Assembly: GCA_014238335.1 (NCBI GenBank)
Contig: JABABI010000076.1
Span: 1 to 34,891, forward strand
Source: Fuerstiella sp.
GTDB taxonomy: Bacteria; Planctomycetota; Planctomycetia; Planctomycetales; Planctomycetaceae
Direction: 5' to 3'
DNA length: 34,891 nucleotides
Shown here: piece after piece, positions 32,975 to 34,891 of the stretch
Numbering within the stretch: position 1 is the first letter of the stretch
Layout of the letters: each line of letters begins with the position of its first letter
Made by a program: the position numbers and the translations under genes
Notes under the pieces: generated by a model
The model's input: only the letters and a program-made list of their open reading frames with translations
What the model was told of the DNA's origin: nothing
Databases searched by the model: none

Positions 32975-33628
32975 CTACTCTTTGGACTCGTCCACTGAAT
33001 TCGGCAGAAACCGCTGAGCAACAGCCGCAACAACAACGGGGACGGCGACGGCAACAGCCAACGCAAGAGGCAGCCATTTGTGCTGTTCTGCGTAGTCACC
33101 GAAAGCAGCGTAGGCCACTGCAATTCCCAGATTGCTCAAGACAACAGCAGGCAGAAAACGTCGCCACGTAAGCCGGTGAATTCCGGCAATCAGCACGCTT
33201 GCCTCAGCAAACACCGGCATGGCGCGCGTCAGGACCAGCACCAGCGGGCCATAGCGGTCACTGATGGTCTTCATTCGTGCAAGATCGTCACCGCTTGAAA
33301 ACCAGAGCGCGAACGGTTGTCCCCAGCGTCGTGCCAGCGCAAATCCCAGCACAGCCCCCAGGTTCATTCCAACCCACGTCGCGCATGTGCCTCGCAGCCA
33401 GCCCAGCTGCCACCCACTCAGGGTGCTGATGACGCTTGATGGAATGGGAAGCAGAATGTCTGTCGCAAGGACTCCCACGACAACCGCCATCGTTAATGGT
33501 GCCGACGGTGGATCATCTGCAAATCTCTGTAGCAGCCGTTCCAGTTGTCCGCCGATGAACAGAAACGGCAGCACCGGCACCAGCAGCACCACGCACATCA
33601 ACGGCAGAGTTCGAAAGAGTTCACGCAT
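32975..33628 (-). CDS. VTT/DedA-type (SNARE-associated, TVP38-like) membrane protein
   Basis: 217 aa from the ATG at 33628, chosen because AGGAAAG lies 6 bases upstream; in-frame upstream starts would add 25 basic residues. Helices include L-M-C-V-V-L-L-V-P-V-L-P-F-L-F and A-V-V-V-G-V-L-A-T-D-I-L-L-P-I-P-S-S-V. The conserved VTT core reads P-I-P-S-S-V...G-W-Q-L-G-W-L-R-G-T...G-M-N-L-G-A-V-L-G-F-A-L-A-R-R-W-G, then R-Y-G-P-L-V-L-V-L-T-R-A-M-P-V-F-A-E-A. The latter block matches the family's Arg-containing re-entrant motif. The family includes DedA proteins and lipid flippases/scramblases; the likely role is membrane lipid or ion homeostasis. The C-terminal helix (A-V-A-V-A-V-P-V-V-V-A) is followed by a short charged tail. 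Confidence 0.85.
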   Translation of the reverse strand: MRELFRTLPLMCVVLLVPVLPFLFIGGQLERLLQRFADDPPSAPLTMAVVVGVLATDILLPIPSSVISTLSGWQLGWLRGTCATWVGMNLGAVLGFALARRWGQPFALWFSSGDDLARMKTISDRYGPLVLVLTRAMPVFAEASVLIAGIHRLTWRRFLPAVVLSNLGIAVAYAAFGDYAEQHKWLPLALAVAVAVPVVVAAVAQRFLPNSVDESKE

Positions 33629-33754
33629 GGACACTTTCCTGGCAAAAACGGGGTGTAGCTGCATCAAGCTCGGCGGCGGGCGGAAACGGTGTTCCAGGGT
33701 CAACCGATTTGTCGCAGAGTCTGAGGCAATAGCCTCTTCGAATTCTTCTGCCGT

Positions 33755-34891
33755 TCAAGTCACGCGTTCCCACTGTTCGTCGAGTCGAGGCCCCGATACG
33801 GTGATGGCAGTGCCTAGCTTTTGAGCGTACAGACTGACCCGAAATTCTTCCAGCATCCATCGGTAGTGATCCAGCATAGGGTCGCTGCGGTGATGTTTGA
33901 GTATTTGAGCCTGACGATCCAGATACCGATTCTCGTAGCGGGAAAAATCAAGTTGCAGAGTGCGTTCGGTGTTGAGTCCGCCGGAATTCAGTCGATCCAG
34001 TCGCTTACGAATGCAGGTCATGTACCGAGGAAACTGAATCAGCCAGGGCCAGGGAGTCTCAGCCAGAAACGCCGGATTCACCAGACGGTGGAGATGATGC
34101 TGCATGTCCGCGATCAGGCCGCTCCACCCCGGACCGTCGGCGTCGGCCAGCATGCGTTGTGTGTCCTGGTACTGTTTTAACAGTCCAGGCAGCAGCTGAA
34201 CGAATTCCTGCACGACAACCCCCAGACGCTTGCGGCCGTTCTGCAGAAACTGCTCAAACACAGCCTGCGTCCTCGGCGTATCCTTTGGTGACAAATAGGC
34301 ACGTTCCACCATCAGGAACTGCAGTTGCGAAGTCAGATTCAGGCCACGAACAGACGCCGCCTGCTGGCGCAGCTTCTGCAAATGAGGCAGGTGTTCCACC
34401 TGCCGACGAATGCGGCTTTCGTCCGTCAATAGAATCAGTCGACGTAAGCCTCTTCGCAGCGTGGCCTGCGCCGTCGCTGCTGTGTCGCAGAGGGTCAACG
34501 CAACAGAAGTATCATCGTCACGAAGGGCCGGAAAGGACTGGATCTTCATACCGGCCCGGTCAATCGCAATGCTGGCCGGAATATCTGCAAAATCCCATGA
34601 CGTAAATCCAGTGCGGTGCCACTGCAACTCTTCCGAAGACCGGCTGGATTTCACCGACTCCTGATTACTCCGGTGCATCAGGGTCTGGCGCAGCTTGTCG
34701 AGATCACGGTTCTCGGCAATCTTTTTCCTGTTGTCGTCGTGAACACGCACATTTGCCAGCAGATGATCCGGCAGCAATGTCTGATCAAAATCCTCAGGAC
34801 GGACCGGCACACCGGCAATCTTCGACAGCTCAAGTGCAACCACCGACAGTAAATTGCCTTTGCCGAATTCGAGCCCTGCCACGATCTGCTG
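33755..34891 (-). CDS. hrpA: ATP-dependent helicase HrpA, C-terminal part (5' end outside window)
   Basis: The frame is open to the right edge, so only the last ~378 residues are present; HrpA is ~1,300 residues long. The sequence matches the HrpA-specific C-terminal domain (DUF3418). Blocks include L-L-P-D-H-L-L-A-N-V-R-V-H-D (usual form Y-L-P-x-H-L-x-x-N), I-A-E-N-R-D-L, W-D-F-A-D-I-P and the end block F-P-R-Y-M-T-C-I-R-K-R-L-D-R-L, followed by L-D-H-Y-R-W-M-L-E-E-F-R-V-S-L-Y-A-Q-K-L-G-T. The protein is a DEAH-box RNA helicase, linked in E. coli to rescue of stalled or collided ribosomes. The helicase motifs themselves lie outside the window and cannot be checked. The end is 127 bp upstream of the VTT gene start, on the same strand. 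Confidence 0.9.
   Translation of the reverse strand, partial: QQIVAGLEFGKGNLLSVVALELSKIAGVPVRPEDFDQTLLPDHLLANVRVHDDNRKKIAENRDLDKLRQTLMHRSNQESVKSSRSSEELQWHRTGFTSWDFADIPASIAIDRAGMKIQSFPALRDDDTSVALTLCDTAATAQATLRRGLRRLILLTDESRIRRQVEHLPHLQKLRQQAASVRGLNLTSQLQFLMVERAYLSPKDTPRTQAVFEQFLQNGRKRLGVVVQEFVQLLPGLLKQYQDTQRMLADADGPGWSGLIADMQHHLHRLVNPAFLAETPWPWLIQFPRYMTCIRKRLDRLNSGGLNTERTLQLDFSRYENRYLDRQAQILKHHRSDPMLDHYRWMLEEFRVSLYAQKLGTAITVSGPRLDEQWERVT

Overview
The window reads as a piece of a Planctomycetota chromosome, probably of the Planctomycetaceae/Fuerstiella type. The evidence is protein content: a giant surface protein opening with an LEERQLLDA (LEPR-XLL-like) signature, an ECF sigma factor paired with a membrane Ser/Thr kinase, a J-domain-like/GspE-N membrane protein, the decayed C-terminus of a planctomycete-type secreted haem-binding protein, and several families I know mainly from this phylum. 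The assignment rests on recognition only; there is no rRNA gene and no search was run.

Layout. 1-6152 (minus) is the 5' two thousand codons of one uninterrupted giant beta-repeat adhesin that runs off the left edge. 6471-8504 (plus) holds an exported conserved protein and a J-domain-like membrane protein. 8525-11216 (minus) holds a frameshifted signal-peptidase-like gene, a secreted GH43/GH32-type five-bladed propeller protein and a Rossmann/membrane protein. Then come upp (plus), an ABM monooxygenase (minus, convergent), a 70-aa protein (plus) and a secreted PQQ-type propeller protein (minus).

14.3-19.0 kb is a decay zone: a membrane EEP-nuclease pseudogene with several frameshifts, an intact transmembrane Ser/Thr kinase, a truncated IS3-type transposase lying between an orphan signal peptide and the ruined C-terminus of a haem-binding protein. 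19.0-22.5 kb (minus) has a TlpA-like thioredoxin and an ABC-F ATPase, followed by argD (plus) and an 890-bp stretch with no gene I recognise.

25.2-29.8 kb (minus) is a regulatory block: mraZ with a three-box operator, a Lys-rich histone-H1-like protein, an ECF sigma factor and a large atypical kinase with HLD and DFN motifs. The last three are closely spaced and may be co-transcribed. 30.0-34.9 kb holds a GT4 glycosyltransferase (minus), queA and a small membrane protein (plus), a VTT/DedA-type membrane protein (minus) and the C-terminus of an HrpA-type helicase (minus, running off the right edge).

No rRNA, convincing tRNA, CRISPR array or complete mobile element was seen. The points most worth following are the orphan mraZ with its 10-bp-period operator, the sigma/atypical-kinase/H1-like block, and the three or four broken genes.
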